A DNA stretch of 64,000 bases from Verrucomicrobiia bacterium. GTDB taxonomy: Bacteria; Verrucomicrobiota; Verrucomicrobiia; Verrucomicrobiales; DEV007. Shown here in pieces: positions 36,267-45,976 of this stretch. The DNA is taken from positions 62,001 through 126,000 of the forward strand of contig JAUIAH010000003.1 in NCBI GenBank assembly GCA_030425385.1. The letters are read 5' to 3'. The position numbers were made by a program, and so were the translations under genes. How positions within the stretch are numbered: position 1 is the first letter of the stretch; each line of letters begins with the position of its first letter. Under the pieces are notes generated by a model. That model made no database searches, was not told the DNA's origin, and saw only the letters and a list, made by a program, of their open reading frames with translations.

Positions 36267-37343
36267 CTACCCCCCTGGGGTGTACGGTTCCGCCGGCCCC
36301 TCGAACTCGCCGATGACCTCCAGCGCGGCCCCGTCGCGCAGCCCGAGCAGGCCGTCGGTGACCACCCGTTGCCCGGCCTCGAGGCCGCTGACGACCTCGG
36401 CGAAGCCCGGCAGGCGGCGCCCGATCTCCACCGGCACCCGGCGCGCCACGGTGCCGCCGTCCGCCGCCTCGACGACGTAGACGAACTGCTGGCGCTGCAG
36501 CGCGACCAGCGCCCGCTCCGGCACGGAGGGCGACTCGCTCCGGTTCTTTGCCAGCTCGGTCGTCATCAGCATCCCCGGGCGCAGCTTCAGACCCTCGTTC
36601 GGCACCTCGGCGCGCACGGTCGCCGAGCGCGTGACCGGGTCCACCCGGCTGTCGATCCCCGTGACCTGCCCGCGGAACACCTCGCCGGGCCAGGCCCCGC
36701 TGCGGGCGACCACCTCCAACCCGGGTTCCAGGTCGCCGAGGAACGTCTCCGGTACGGTGAAGTCGAACTTCACCGGGTGCAGCACGTCGAGCGTGGTGAT
36801 GACGTCACCCGGCGCCACCAGCGCGCCGACGCTCACCTTGCGGAACCCCAACACGCCATCGAACGGCGCCTCGATGCGGCGGTCGGCGATCTGCGCCTCG
36901 ATCTCGGCGATCTTCTGCTCGGCGATGTCGATCTGCGTCTCGTAGCCTTGCAGGCGCACCTCCGAGACCGCGCCGCCCTCGACCAGGCCGCGCAGCCGGT
37001 CGGCCTCGCGCGCCGGCTCGGCCAGCTGCGCGCGTGCCGCGGCGAGCATCGCCTTCTCCTCGGAATCGTTGAGCTCGGCCAAGAGCTGCCCCTTCTTGAC
37101 GCGGTCGCCGTCCTCGAAGTGCAGGGCTTTGACCGTCTCGGTGACGTTGGCCGAGAGGTCGATCGACTCCAGCGCCTGAACCGTGCCCAAGGCCTCCACC
37201 GTGTCGGAGAACTCGGCGGTCGTGACCGTCGCCACCTTCACTTTCTGCACGTCCGGACCGCCGGGCTTCGAGCTGGCGTCTGGCGCGCGCTTGCAGGCGC
37301 TGAGTGCGAGGATGGTGGCCAATAGGGTTAGACTTCTCATCAT
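36267..37343 (-). CDS. HlyD/MFP-family periplasmic adaptor of the RND pump
   Basis: 358 residues with a lipoprotein signal (LLATILALSACKRAP). It contains the barrel-sandwich and hairpin layout of membrane fusion proteins: VEALGTVQALESIDLSANVTETVKALHFEDGDRVKKGQLLAELND, a helical hairpin rich in Ala/Glu, then IEAPFDGVLGFRKVSVGALVAPGDVITTLD and VDPVTRSATVRAEVPNEGLKLRPGML. It couples the RND pump to the TolC-like duct. The start is set at 37343 (MMRSLTLL), which begins the signal peptide; the next ATG at 37340 is equally possible. High G+C like the pump gene. 10 bases after the TetR gene. Confidence 0.94.
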   Translation of the reverse strand: MMRSLTLLATILALSACKRAPDASSKPGGPDVQKVKVATVTTAEFSDTVEALGTVQALESIDLSANVTETVKALHFEDGDRVKKGQLLAELNDSEEKAMLAAARAQLAEPAREADRLRGLVEGGAVSEVRLQGYETQIDIAEQKIAEIEAQIADRRIEAPFDGVLGFRKVSVGALVAPGDVITTLDVLHPVKFDFTVPETFLGDLEPGLEVVARSGAWPGEVFRGQVTGIDSRVDPVTRSATVRAEVPNEGLKLRPGMLMTTELAKNRSESPSVPERALVALQRQQFVYVVEAADGGTVARRVPVEIGRRLPGFAEVVSGLEAGQRVVTDGLLGLRDGAALEVIGEFEGPAEPYTPGG

Positions 37344-37353
37344 TTGAATGGGC

Positions 37354-38013
37354 TCAACGTTGGTCGATGCGCTGGCGCATGGCGCGGATGCCAGCGAGGG
37401 TGAATTCCACAATGTGGTCGGCCAATGCCTGGGTCTCATCCGGCGACAGTGGCGTGGTCAGATCGGGCGTGCGCCTGCCGCGTCCCGCACGGGCCATGCG
37501 GCACTGGCCGATGACGGTGCTCTCACATAGGGCGATGTCTTGCTCGGTCGCGTTTGGACCAAGGAGTTCCTTGAGCAGCAAGCACAGGTGTTCGGTGTGT
37601 GGCTGGCGTAGTTCCTGGATCACCTCGCCGATGAAGGGATTGGGCGAGGCGGATTCCAGGAGATTGAGACGGTGTAAGTGGCTCAACTCGCCCGCGTCCG
37701 CCATGCAGCGCACAAAGGTATCAATGTGCGCGCGGAAACGCACCTCCACGGGTGCGTCGGGATCAACCCCGCCATCGACCGGGTAAACTTGCCGCGCTTG
37801 TAGCACACAATGTCGCCACACGGCCTCGTAAAGCGAGGCCTTGTCCCCGAAGTGATAGCTGATCAGCGCGGGATTCGCCTCTGCCCGGCGGCAAATCTCG
37901 CCCACCGTTGCGTCGCGAAATCCCTTCTCCGAGAACACGCAGCAGGCGGCCTCCAGCAGCTTCTGCTTAGTCGCCTCGCCGTCGCGGCGGGTGGTGGTTC
38001 GGGAAGTGGGCAT
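37354..38013 (-). CDS. TetR-family regulator of the efflux operon
   Basis: 219 residues from ATG 38013. N-terminal TetR helix-turn-helix: TKQKLLEAACCVFSEKGFRDATVGEICRRAEANPALISYHFGDKASLYEAVW. The C-terminal ligand domain resembles the CerR/DUF1956 type (ESTVIGQCRMARAG). It is the first gene of the TetR-adaptor-RND-TolC unit and so probably represses its own operon. A TTG start at 38073 would add 20 residues made of four LN-containing tetrapeptides; these come from a 12-base repeat overlapping the likely promoter, so the ATG is preferred. Confidence 0.9.
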   Translation of the reverse strand: MPTSRTTTRRDGEATKQKLLEAACCVFSEKGFRDATVGEICRRAEANPALISYHFGDKASLYEAVWRHCVLQARQVYPVDGGVDPDAPVEVRFRAHIDTFVRCMADAGELSHLHRLNLLESASPNPFIGEVIQELRQPHTEHLCLLLKELLGPNATEQDIALCESTVIGQCRMARAGRGRRTPDLTTPLSPDETQALADHIVEFTLAGIRAMRQRIDQR

Positions 38014-38023
38014 CAGGGCGCGG

Positions 38024-38073
38024 TTTAAATGGGCGTTTAAACTAGAATTTAAACAGCTATTTAAACTAGGCAA
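38024..38073 (-). promoter_or_regulatory. TetR promoter/operator with TTTAAA every 12 bases
   Basis: TTTAAA occurs at 38024, 38036, 38048 and 38060, exactly 12 bases apart. On the minus strand TTGCCT (38073-38068) and TAAATT (38051-38046), spaced by 16 bases, make a reasonable sigma-70 promoter in the same stretch, so binding of the TetR protein to the TTTAAA array would block RNA polymerase. The array includes a palindromic GTTTAAAC. The repeats are seen directly; the operator role is inferred. Confidence 0.55.
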
Positions 38074-38146
38074 GGCGCGCCCTCAACAAAGTGGGATCGC
38101 GCGGGCCTGGCCCCCAGTTGGGTAGCGTTCTGCTTGTGGGAAGGGC

Positions 38147-38329
38147 CTAATCGGCCTTCGTGTGCTTGGCCATGATCCAGCCGACGATGAGGAGGCCGCC
38201 CAGAAGGGTGGCGGTGAGCGACCAGGAGAAGTCGTCAAACGGCCAGTCCTCATGGCCTGGGTGACCGGGGTGTGCGGCGGCATGGGTCATGGATAGGGCG
38301 AGAAGAATGAGGATGTGTTTCATGATCAA
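38147..38329 (-). CDS. His-rich small membrane protein at the end of the urease operon
   Basis: 60 residues. MIMKHILILLALSMTHAAAH looks like a signal peptide, cleaved to expose HPGHPGHEDWPFDDFSW, a histidine/acid cluster of the kind that begins HupE/UreJ nickel carriers. A single membrane anchor follows (LTATLLGGLLIVGWIMA) and a short basic tail. It lies 15 bases after ureD on the same strand, at the end of the urease accessory genes. A periplasmic nickel-gathering role is plausible but unproven; no known family is recognised. Confidence 0.6.
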   Translation of the reverse strand: MIMKHILILLALSMTHAAAHPGHPGHEDWPFDDFSWSLTATLLGGLLIVGWIMAKHTKAD

Positions 38330-38344
38330 GTCTTTGGTGTTGAG

Positions 38345-39172
38345 TTAGAGTTTGCGGAAATGTGTGGCAAGGCGATTCTCGTGCGTGCGGAGGTGTTGGC
38401 GCAATTCGTGGAGAGCTTGACGGAGTGTGAAGCTGGAGCGAGTCAAGATACGAATCACGCCTAACTGATTCGCGACGAGAGTGGCACCGTGGAGACAGTT
38501 GGCGCGTTCCCCAAGGTCAAGGCCCTGAATGTGGGCGATCGCAGGGGCCGCTTGGGCGCCACTGATCCAAACTGCTCCGTAATAACAAAGGTCCCATCCT
38601 GGGACATGAAGGGGCCAGATCGATTGAGCGGGCTCGAGCACGCAGCGTTCCTGGACCAATTGCTGGCCCTCACGAAAGATGACGAGGCGAGTCTCTAATC
38701 GGCGAAACTGATAGTGTTCGCCGTGAGCTACCCGTCCGGGTGCCATGAGATCGAGGAATGCCATGCTGGAACCTTCCTGCAGGTGGATGGCGGTGGTTTG
38801 GCAAACGTCGGAGTCACGCTGCGGGATGGTCATTTCCGGCCAGTAGTCTAACCAACCTCCTAAGCCAATAGTGAATGTCTGCGTGAGGTGAGCGCGCCCT
38901 TCTGGCATCGTGTGGTAGCGCGAGGCGCTGGGTGACGTGAGAGCGACTTGGGCGTGAGCCCCAAGAGTGACTTCCAAGTGAAGGCTGTCTCCGGAGAAGA
39001 GTCCAGCGGTCGGATTGACCAATTGCAATCCTAGCACTTCGCCGTCCCAGTAGGGCTTGCTGAGATGGCAGAGACCTCCGGCTTTCCGCTGAGTGAGCAC
39101 CGTTCGTTGCCGTTCCTGGTCGTAGCGAAACGTGAGCTGGGCATGGCTTTGCAGGCTGCCGACCATGATCAC
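38345..39172 (-). CDS. ureD: Urease accessory protein UreD
   Basis: 275 residues. UreD (UreH) binds apo-urease and forms the scaffold for UreF and UreG, providing a nickel channel. Recognisable segments are [67 protein letters not shown] and [39 protein letters not shown]. The start overlaps the ureG stop by 4 bases; a second ATG lies two codons in. Last urease gene of the operon, whereas in many bacteria ureD comes first. Confidence 0.93.
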   Translation of the reverse strand: MIMVGSLQSHAQLTFRYDQERQRTVLTQRKAGGLCHLSKPYWDGEVLGLQLVNPTAGLFSGDSLHLEVTLGAHAQVALTSPSASRYHTMPEGRAHLTQTFTIGLGGWLDYWPEMTIPQRDSDVCQTTAIHLQEGSSMAFLDLMAPGRVAHGEHYQFRRLETRLVIFREGQQLVQERCVLEPAQSIWPLHVPGWDLCYYGAVWISGAQAAPAIAHIQGLDLGERANCLHGATLVANQLGVIRILTRSSFTLRQALHELRQHLRTHENRLATHFRKL

Positions 39173-39801
39173 GCGGGGACGGCATCAGTAAAGAGGACCT
39201 CGCGGTCAAACCATGCGTAGAGGTCGTCGAGAGCCACCTCTGATCGGAGGTCTGTCATGAAGAAGGGGCGGGTCCCGCGCTTCTCAGCGCAATCTTGTTT
39301 CATCTGGTCGACGTTGGCACCCACGTGGGGAGCAAGTTCCACTTTGTTCACTAATAATAGGTCGGAATGAGCGATGGCAGGTCCGCCTTTGCGTGGGATA
39401 TCGTCGCCCTCCGTGACATCGATCACGTAGATGAAGACATCGGCTAGTTCCGGTGAGAAGGTGGCCGTGAGGTTGTCTCCTCCGCTCTCGATGAGGATGA
39501 ACTCTAGCCCTTGAAAGCGTCCTTGCAGGGTCTCAATGGCGTCGAGATTCATCGAGATGTCATCGCGGATGGCCGTGTGCGGGCAGCCACCGGTTTCGAC
39601 GCCTAGAATGCGCTCTTCTGGGAGAGCGCCGTGTCGGATGAGCATCTTCGCGTCCTCCTTGGTGTAGATGTCATTGGTGATGACGGCCATGTTGTGGGAC
39701 TGGCCGTAGTGTTGGCAGAGCTTGATGCAGAGCGTGGATTTCCCGGATCCAACGGGGCCTCCAATGCCGATGCGGATGGCTGGTTTGGCTTTGAGGTTCA
39801 T
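39169..39801 (-). CDS. ureG: Urease accessory GTPase UreG
   Basis: 210 residues. SIMIBI-class GTPase that powers nickel insertion into urease. P-loop [13 protein letters not shown], the conserved [15 protein letters not shown], the metal-binding [13 protein letters not shown] (Cys-Pro-His), [16 protein letters not shown] and the base-specificity region [13 protein letters not shown] are all present. Located between ureF and ureD. Confidence 0.98.
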   Translation of the reverse strand: MNLKAKPAIRIGIGGPVGSGKSTLCIKLCQHYGQSHNMAVITNDIYTKEDAKMLIRHGALPEERILGVETGGCPHTAIRDDISMNLDAIETLQGRFQGLEFILIESGGDNLTATFSPELADVFIYVIDVTEGDDIPRKGGPAIAHSDLLLVNKVELAPHVGANVDQMKQDCAEKRGTRPFFMTDLRSEVALDDLYAWFDREVLFTDAVPA

Positions 39802-39815
39802 GGGGTATGCGGTTG

Positions 39816-40496
39816 TTAGGAGATGAAGAGCCGAGCGGGTGCCGTTTCGTGTCGGGCGGCGCCGATATCCCAGACGGGATTGAAGCTGCCGATGGCTGCC
39901 TCTGGAAGACGGGCGGCTTCATCGAGATGAGGGACGAGGGCGTCCAAGGATTCTGTGAGGATCTGCTGCGTTGCCGTGGGGCCCACGGGAAGCAACTTTA
40001 AGGCTGCTTGGAGAAGTGCTGCGTAGGTTTGGTAGGTGATGGCGTGCAGCGCAGGCTCAAGGGGGATGCCTTCATGAGCGCAGATCACCGCCAACACAAT
40101 TGGGCTTTGATAGTGGACGAAGGTGATCTGAACCGCGGGATTCCACGTTTTCTGATAGAGTCGCCACTGTTGTCGACCAATCTTACTGGTGGCCTCACGG
40201 AGTTGGTGCGTGGGACGAAGGGCCCAGGAAAGGTGATCCAATCGATCCAGAGCCTCTTGCGCGCTATCCATGGCCGCCTGGTGCCCGTGGGCGAGCAGGG
40301 GGAGATCGATGGTGCGGAGGGCGTGGGCGACGTCACGTTTTAGGAATTGTGATAGGGTGACAGCATCATGGACAAGGCCCATTTGACATACGCCTTCGAG
40401 GCCGAAGGAATGGGCGTAGCCGCCGACGGGCGAAGCGCTATCGGTGAAGTGCAGGAGGCGAGGAAGCCAGTGATAGGCGGTCATCGATAGGGGCAA
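39816..40496 (-). CDS. ureF: Urease accessory protein UreF
   Basis: 226 residues, all-helical protein that links UreD and UreG in the activation complex. Segments [31 protein letters not shown] and [23 protein letters not shown] are typical; the ends [31 protein letters not shown] fit family tails. It lies 4 bases after ureE and 14 before ureG. Confidence 0.93.
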   Translation of the reverse strand: MPLSMTAYHWLPRLLHFTDSASPVGGYAHSFGLEGVCQMGLVHDAVTLSQFLKRDVAHALRTIDLPLLAHGHQAAMDSAQEALDRLDHLSWALRPTHQLREATSKIGRQQWRLYQKTWNPAVQITFVHYQSPIVLAVICAHEGIPLEPALHAITYQTYAALLQAALKLLPVGPTATQQILTESLDALVPHLDEAARLPEAAIGSFNPVWDIGAARHETAPARLFIS

Positions 40497-40500
40497 TGTG

Positions 40501-40920
40501 TCAGTGTTGATGCGAATGCATCTTGCAGAGGAAGATGTCCCGCCTCAGGCTGTAGGGGATGCCAATGCGATCTAACGATGTGGCTAACGTTGAGAGCCGC
40601 TCGAGAATGATCTCGTCCTGACGCACTTCGACGGGCAGGTGTTGATTTCCCAGATACCAGCCAATCTTGGCGGCCATCTCGGGAGTCTTTGGCATGGGGA
40701 TGACGAGCACGTCTTCTGGCTCTTGCTCGATGCGAAAGCAGCGCCCGTGACCTCCATCGAGACAGGTGGCATGCTTGACGGGAGCGTCTAGGTCGACGGC
40801 GAGCTCGGTTCCGTCGGTCGCCTTGGCGCGCCAACGGCGTTTGTAAAGGGTGTGGCGATCAACTCGGACTGGGATGGCTGTTTCACAAGCCGACATGACA
40901 TTCTCGACGAGGATGGCCAT
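40501..40920 (-). CDS. ureE: Urease nickel metallochaperone UreE
   Basis: 139 residues. UreE delivers nickel to the activation complex. Two domains: the N-terminal peptide-binding part (RHTLYKRRWRAKATDGTELAVDLDAPVKHATCL) and the C-terminal metal-binding part (PEDVLVIPMPKTPEMAAKIGWYLGNQHLPVEV, with the conserved internal His). A short His tail (KMHSHQH) supplies more ligands. Three bases separate it from ureC. Confidence 0.92.
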   Translation of the reverse strand: MAILVENVMSACETAIPVRVDRHTLYKRRWRAKATDGTELAVDLDAPVKHATCLDGGHGRCFRIEQEPEDVLVIPMPKTPEMAAKIGWYLGNQHLPVEVRQDEIILERLSTLATSLDRIGIPYSLRRDIFLCKMHSHQH

Positions 40921-40923
40921 TTG

Positions 40924-42690
40924 TTAGAATAAGAAGTAACGTTGAGCTAGGGGAACTTCACTCAGCGGCTCGCAGGTGAGCTCATCGCCATCCGCTTTGA
41001 CAGTGTAGGTCTCTGGGTCTACCTGAATGTCAGGACAACTAGCATTGTAGAGAAGATCGGCTTTGGTGATCTTGCGAGTGTTGGCAATCGGCAAGAGGCG
41101 CTTATCGACGTGGAGGCGATCGGCAAGTCCTTGATCCAGACTGGCTTGACTGACAAAGGTCACACAGGTGTTGAAACGGGCTCTCCCGTGGGCCGCGAAC
41201 TGTGGTCGATAGTAGGTGGGTTGGGGCGTGGGGATCGAGGCATTGGGATCGCCCATATTGGCCAGGGCAATCATCCCGCCCTTGAGGACAAGCTCAGGTT
41301 TGACGCCAAAGAAGGCGGGCTTCCATAGAACGATGTCAGCGAGTTTGCCAACCATGAGTGAACCCACTTCGGATGCCATGCCGTGCGTGATGGCGGGATT
41401 GATCGTGTACTTGGAGAGGTAGCGAAGCGCGCGAAAGTTATCGGCCGCCGGGTGGCTTTCGCCGGACAGCGTGCCAAACTGGACCTTCATCTTGTGGGCG
41501 GTTTGCCAGGTGCGGGAGATGACCTCGCCCACGCGTCCCATGGCTTGACTGTCTGAGGCAATCATGGCGATTGCCCCACGATCGTGAAGGATGTCTTCCG
41601 CGGCGATGGTTTGTGGGCGAATGCGAGACTCGGCAAAGGCGACGTCTTCAGGGATCTTGGAATCCAGATGGTGGCAAACCATCAACATGTCGAGGTGCTC
41701 GTCGATGGTGTTGATCGTGAAGGGGCGGGTGGGATTGGTCGACGAGGGGAGAACATTCGCGTGACTGCAGACTTTAAGAATGTCAGGGGCATGGCCGCCG
41801 CCAGCACCTTCCGAATGATAGGTGTGGATGGTGCGTCCCGCGATGGCGGCGAGGGTATTCTCGACGAAGCCAGATTCGTTCAAGGTGTCTGTGTGGATGG
41901 CTACCTGGACATCGAGAGCGTCAGCGACGGACAAGCATGCGTCGATAGCGGCGGGTGTCGTTCCCCAATCCTCATGTAGCTTCAGACCGATGGCACCCGC
42001 GAGCACCTGCTCGCTCAGAGGGGGTTGGGTGGCGCAGTTGCCTTTTCCAAGAAAGCCAAGATTCATGGGGTAGGCATCGGAGGCCTCTAGCATGCGATGG
42101 ATATTCCATGCCCCGGGCGTGCAGGTCGTGGCATTGGTACCCGTGGCAGGACCCGTGCCGCCGCCTAACATCGTGGTCACGCCGCTCGCAAGCGCCTCAT
42201 CGATCTGTTGAGGGCAGATAAAGTGAATGTGAGAGTCCACGCCGCCTGCGGTGACGATCAGACCTTCACCCGCAAGAGCTTCGGTTCCCGCTCCAATGAT
42301 CATGGGATCGTATTTCCCGGTGACGGGATCAGCGATAGCTGAACCGATCCCATTCTGAATATCGGGATTCCCGGCGTGGCCGATGCCAACGATGCGGCCT
42401 GCTTTGATGCCAATGTCAGCGCGGAGCAGGCCGACCTCAGGATCCATGATGAACGCATTGGTAATGACAAGATCGAGGCAATCGCCATCCAACGCCGTGG
42501 AGGACTGTCCCATCCCGTCGCGAATCACTTTGCCGCCTCCAAACTTCACTTCGTTTCCGTACCCCCCCTGTTCGGCAATGAGGTCTCTCTCCACCTCGAC
42601 GATCAGGGCCGTGTCGCCGAGGCGGACGCGGTCGCCTGCGGTGGGGCCATAATGCTCCGCGTATTGTTGCCGAGTAAGCTCAAGACTCAT
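40924..42690 (-). CDS. ureC: Urease subunit alpha (catalytic)
   Basis: 588 residues from ATG 42690, which overlaps the ureB stop by 4 bases. It hydrolyses urea to ammonia and carbamate at a di-nickel site. Nickel ligands His154 and His156 are in [13 protein letters not shown], the carbamylated lysine is Lys237 in GLKLHEDWG, and the flap cysteine and histidine are in [22 protein letters not shown] supplies further residues. All are about 20 positions later than in the Klebsiella enzyme. The difference is due partly to an insertion around residues 111-130 ([18 protein letters not shown]), before [14 protein letters not shown]. The active site appears complete. Confidence 0.98.
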   Translation of the reverse strand: MSLELTRQQYAEHYGPTAGDRVRLGDTALIVEVERDLIAEQGGYGNEVKFGGGKVIRDGMGQSSTALDGDCLDLVITNAFIMDPEVGLLRADIGIKAGRIVGIGHAGNPDIQNGIGSAIADPVTGKYDPMIIGAGTEALAGEGLIVTAGGVDSHIHFICPQQIDEALASGVTTMLGGGTGPATGTNATTCTPGAWNIHRMLEASDAYPMNLGFLGKGNCATQPPLSEQVLAGAIGLKLHEDWGTTPAAIDACLSVADALDVQVAIHTDTLNESGFVENTLAAIAGRTIHTYHSEGAGGGHAPDILKVCSHANVLPSSTNPTRPFTINTIDEHLDMLMVCHHLDSKIPEDVAFAESRIRPQTIAAEDILHDRGAIAMIASDSQAMGRVGEVISRTWQTAHKMKVQFGTLSGESHPAADNFRALRYLSKYTINPAITHGMASEVGSLMVGKLADIVLWKPAFFGVKPELVLKGGMIALANMGDPNASIPTPQPTYYRPQFAAHGRARFNTCVTFVSQASLDQGLADRLHVDKRLLPIANTRKITKADLLYNASCPDIQVDPETYTVKADGDELTCEPLSEVPLAQRYFLF

Positions 42691-42998
42691 AGCGCGCCAT
42701 GGACCTTTCCGTTTAGACCCCAAACCTCACGGTTCCCAGCGAGCGCCACCAGCGATACTTCGCGTTCGTCGCCGGGCTCGAATCGAACAGCCGTCCCGGC
42801 AGGAATATTGAGCCGAAAGCCACGTGCTGCAGGACGATCGAAGGTGAGCGCTTCATTGACTTCGTAGAAATGATAGTGACTGCCGACTTGCACAGGGCGG
42901 TCGCCCGTATTGGCCACCATGAGGGTGAGCGTTTCGAGATCGCGATTGGCAATCAACGGCTCCGCATCGGCAAGAGGCATGATTTCTCCGGGGATCAT
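42687..42998 (-). CDS. ureB: Urease subunit beta
   Basis: 103 residues. Structural subunit around the UreC active site. [20 protein letters not shown] matches the family start, and [21 protein letters not shown] and [29 protein letters not shown] are classic. Overlaps ureA by 4 bases and ureC by 4 bases. Confidence 0.97.
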   Translation of the reverse strand: MIPGEIMPLADAEPLIANRDLETLTLMVANTGDRPVQVGSHYHFYEVNEALTFDRPAARGFRLNIPAGTAVRFEPGDEREVSLVALAGNREVWGLNGKVHGAL

Positions 42999-43297
42999 TG
43001 GATGGGATGGTGGACGGTGACGAGTTTGGTGCCATCGGGAAAGGTGGCCTCCGCTTGCACTTCATGAATCATTTCGGGAACGCCCTCCATGACGTCGTTT
43101 CGGGTGAGGATGCGGGTCCCTTCGTCCATCAGGGTGGCCACGGATTTGCCATCTCGAGCTCCCTCAAAGATCTCGTAGGTGATGATGGCGACGGATTCGG
43201 GATAATTGAGTTTTAAGCCGCGCGCTTGTCGCCTTCGAGCAAGGTCTGCTGCGACGACGACCATGAGCTTCTCTTGTTCTCGTGGGGTCAGATGCAT
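42995..43297 (-). CDS. ureA: Urease subunit gamma
   Basis: 100 residues. [60 protein letters not shown] is the canonical UreA sequence. Begins 12 bases after urtE, so transporter and enzyme are in one operon. Confidence 0.98.
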   Translation of the reverse strand: MHLTPREQEKLMVVVAADLARRRQARGLKLNYPESVAIITYEIFEGARDGKSVATLMDEGTRILTRNDVMEGVPEMIHEVQAEATFPDGTKLVTVHHPIQ

Positions 43298-43309
43298 GGG
43301 TTTCTCGAT

Positions 43310-44032
43310 CTATACAGAAAGGTATTGTGAGGTAATGGCGTCATTGAGATCGGTGATGGCTCCTTTCTCCACAACGGCACCGCGCTCCATGATGGCAAAT
43401 GAGTCCGCCGTGGCTTTCGCGAAGTCCAAGAATTGTTCAACAAGCACAATACTCATCGCATAAGTCTTCTTTAAATACTGAATGGCGTCCTCGATCTGAT
43501 CAATGATCGATGGCTGAATGCCCTCGGTAGGTTCGTCGAGAAGGAGGAGGGAGGGATTGGTAAGCAGGGCTCGACCAATGGCTAGCTGTTGTTGTTGCCC
43601 CCCGGACAGCACGCCGCCTTTGCGATGTTTCATTTCACTCAACACGGGGAAAAGTTCATACACTTCTTCCAATCGCTCTTTCGCTTGGCGTTTCCCGTGG
43701 ACGCTGAGACTTACTTTAAGATTTTCCCATACCGTCAAGCCGGGAAAGATCTCGCGCCCTTGGGGAACGTACCCGATGCCCATGCGCGAGCGTTTCTCCG
43801 GCAACGATTTCTGAAGGGAAGTGCCATCGAATCGTAGATCGCCTTCGAGCACATTGACGACACCCATGATGGTCTTAAGCACCGTTGTCTTACCGACGCC
43901 GTTGCGGCCTAACAAGGCGACGACGCCCTTGCTGGGAACGACGAGATTCATGCCTCGAAGGATCAAGGACTCGTCGTAAGAAACGAGGACGCCTTCCATT
44001 TCGAGTTTGGCTTGGTCCTGGGGTTCGCTCAT
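43310..44032 (-). CDS. urtE: Urea ABC transporter ATPase UrtE
   Basis: 240 residues, LivF-type ATPase. Walker A LLGRNGVGKTTVLKT, signature LSGGQQQQLAIGRALLTNPSLLLLDEPTEGIQPS. The PSxIDQIEDAI segment is typical of UrtE. Energises high-affinity urea import with UrtD. Overlaps urtD by 4 bases. Confidence 0.95.
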   Translation of the reverse strand: MSEPQDQAKLEMEGVLVSYDESLILRGMNLVVPSKGVVALLGRNGVGKTTVLKTIMGVVNVLEGDLRFDGTSLQKSLPEKRSRMGIGYVPQGREIFPGLTVWENLKVSLSVHGKRQAKERLEEVYELFPVLSEMKHRKGGVLSGGQQQQLAIGRALLTNPSLLLLDEPTEGIQPSIIDQIEDAIQYLKKTYAMSIVLVEQFLDFAKATADSFAIMERGAVVEKGAITDLNDAITSQYLSV

Positions 44033-44820
44033 TCCGCCTCGTGTTTGGTTCTTCCCAAGTAGACTTCTTGCACCGTCGGATCGGTGGCGATTTGTGAGAA
44101 GGTCCCTTCTTTGAGGACGCTTCCTTGATGCAGTACCGTGACCTGACGGGCGATCTGCCGGACGAACACCATGTCATGCTCAACGACGATCACGCTATGT
44201 TTGCCCTCCAAGCTCAAGAGGAGTTCACCGGTGCGCTCGGTTTCCTCGTCGCTCATCCCTGCTGCCGGCTCGTCTACGAGAAGAATGCGCGGTTTCTGAG
44301 CCAAGAGCATGCCTATTTCAAGCCATTGCTTTTGCCCGTGGGAGAGACTGCCTGCCAATTCATATCGACGGTCTTGGAGCCGAATCTGATTCAGAACGGA
44401 TTCAATCTCCTCACGGTCCTCAGCAGATTCTTGATAGCATAGGGCTTTCCAAACGCCGCGGTCGCGATTGAGGGAAAGGATAAGATTCTCATACACGGTG
44501 TGCTTTGAATAGATGCTAGGAGTCTGAAACTTGCGTGCGATTCCCATGCGATTGATCTGAAACTCTTTGAGTGAAGTCAGATCAAAGTCGTGCCCGTCTG
44601 ATCGATGGTAGATAATCTTGCCAACATCGGGACGAGCCCGCCCTGTGATAAGGTCCATGAAGGTGCTCTTGCCCGCCCCATTGGGACCGATGACCGTGCG
44701 CAACTCACCATCACTGAGATAGAAGGTGAGATCATTGATTGCTTTGAACCCATCAAAAGCTTTGGTCGCACTTTCGACCGAAAGGACGAGATCAGTATCG
44801 CGATAAACAGGAGCAACCAT
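44029..44820 (-). CDS. urtD: Urea ABC transporter ATPase UrtD
   Basis: 263 residues, LivG-type ATPase. Walker A VIGPNGAGKSTFMDLITGRARPD, ARKFQTPSIYSKHTVYENL, signature LSHGQKQWLEIGMLLAQKPRILLVDEPAAGMSDEETERTGEL. These are UrtD hallmarks. Lies 7 bases after urtC. Confidence 0.95.
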   Translation of the reverse strand: MVAPVYRDTDLVLSVESATKAFDGFKAINDLTFYLSDGELRTVIGPNGAGKSTFMDLITGRARPDVGKIIYHRSDGHDFDLTSLKEFQINRMGIARKFQTPSIYSKHTVYENLILSLNRDRGVWKALCYQESAEDREEIESVLNQIRLQDRRYELAGSLSHGQKQWLEIGMLLAQKPRILLVDEPAAGMSDEETERTGELLLSLEGKHSVIVVEHDMVFVRQIARQVTVLHQGSVLKEGTFSQIATDPTVQEVYLGRTKHEAE

Positions 44821-44827
44821 GGAAAGA

Positions 44828-45976
44828 TTAGGCAGTGGCGGCGTCAGTCTGAGGGGTGGAACTCGCCCGCTGATTCCATTTGGACTTCATCTGAGCCCAC
44901 CAGCCGACCAAGCCATTGGGCAGAAAGAGAACCACGACTACAAAGAGCGCCCCCAGGATGATCAGCCAGCTTTCTGGATACGCTCGAGTGGTCCAACTCT
45001 TCAACAGATTCACAACGATGGCTCCAATCACGGGACCGAATTTCGTGCCCCGCCCGCCCACGGCGACCCAAACGACGATGTCGAGCCCTTTTGCGGGCCA
45101 CATCTCGCTGGGATTGATGATCCCGGCTTGAGGGACATAGAGGGCACCGGCCAAGCCAGCAATCATGGCGCTCAATACAAAGATAAAGACCTTGAAATGA
45201 GTGGTGGAATAGCCAGAGAAGCGAACGCGGTTCTCTGAATCGCGAATGGCTCGCTGAATCTTGCCAAGCTTGGTCTCTAGGATCCAGGCAACCAGCCAGT
45301 AGACCATCAATAATAACAGGGCGGAAGCAGCAAATAGCCATCGCGCGGTGGCATCCGTTCGAATGTCTGCCCCAAAGATAAAGCGGAAATCCGTGAACCC
45401 GTTATTGCCCCCAAAGGTGAAGTCATTTCGAAAGAACAGGAGAGCTGCCGCATAAGTCAGTGCCTGAGTGAGGATGGCAAAGTAGACTCCTTTGATACGT
45501 GATCGGAATGCGAGTGTGCCAAAGATCAATGCCACCAGACCAGGCACGAGCATGGCAGCAGCGATTGCGACGATAGGGCTATAAAACGGACGCCAATGAA
45601 TAGGGAGCTCTTCATAACCCAGGAACACCATGAAATCGGGAAGCTTACTGCCATATGAGCCGAGCTCACCGATCATGAGCATCAGATACATGCCAAACGC
45701 ATAGCCGCCGAGCGCAAAGAAGAGGCACTGTCCCAAACACAGCAAACCGGTGTAGCCCCACAATAGATTGAGGCTGATCGCAAGCACCGCGTAGCAAAGA
45801 TACTTGCCCCACACACCCAGTGTGAATCCAGATACGTGGAGCGTGGACTCCGAGGGAAACCAGGCGTTTCCCAGAGGCATTGCGATCATCACTGCCACGA
45901 TCAGCGCCATGATTCCCAGGTCACACTTCTCGCGAAGACGCAGGAGTTGAGTGGCTGATGTCAAATAATGGCCCAT
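44828..45976 (-). CDS. urtC: Urea ABC transporter permease UrtC
   Basis: 382 residues, LivM-like integral membrane permease with about ten hydrophobic segments. [49 protein letters not shown] and [32 protein letters not shown] are typical UrtC sequence. Its ATG overlaps the urtB stop (TAATG). Confidence 0.95.
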   Translation of the reverse strand: MGHYLTSATQLLRLREKCDLGIMALIVAVMIAMPLGNAWFPSESTLHVSGFTLGVWGKYLCYAVLAISLNLLWGYTGLLCLGQCLFFALGGYAFGMYLMLMIGELGSYGSKLPDFMVFLGYEELPIHWRPFYSPIVAIAAAMLVPGLVALIFGTLAFRSRIKGVYFAILTQALTYAAALLFFRNDFTFGGNNGFTDFRFIFGADIRTDATARWLFAASALLLLMVYWLVAWILETKLGKIQRAIRDSENRVRFSGYSTTHFKVFIFVLSAMIAGLAGALYVPQAGIINPSEMWPAKGLDIVVWVAVGGRGTKFGPVIGAIVVNLLKSWTTRAYPESWLIILGALFVVVVLFLPNGLVGWWAQMKSKWNQRASSTPQTDAATA

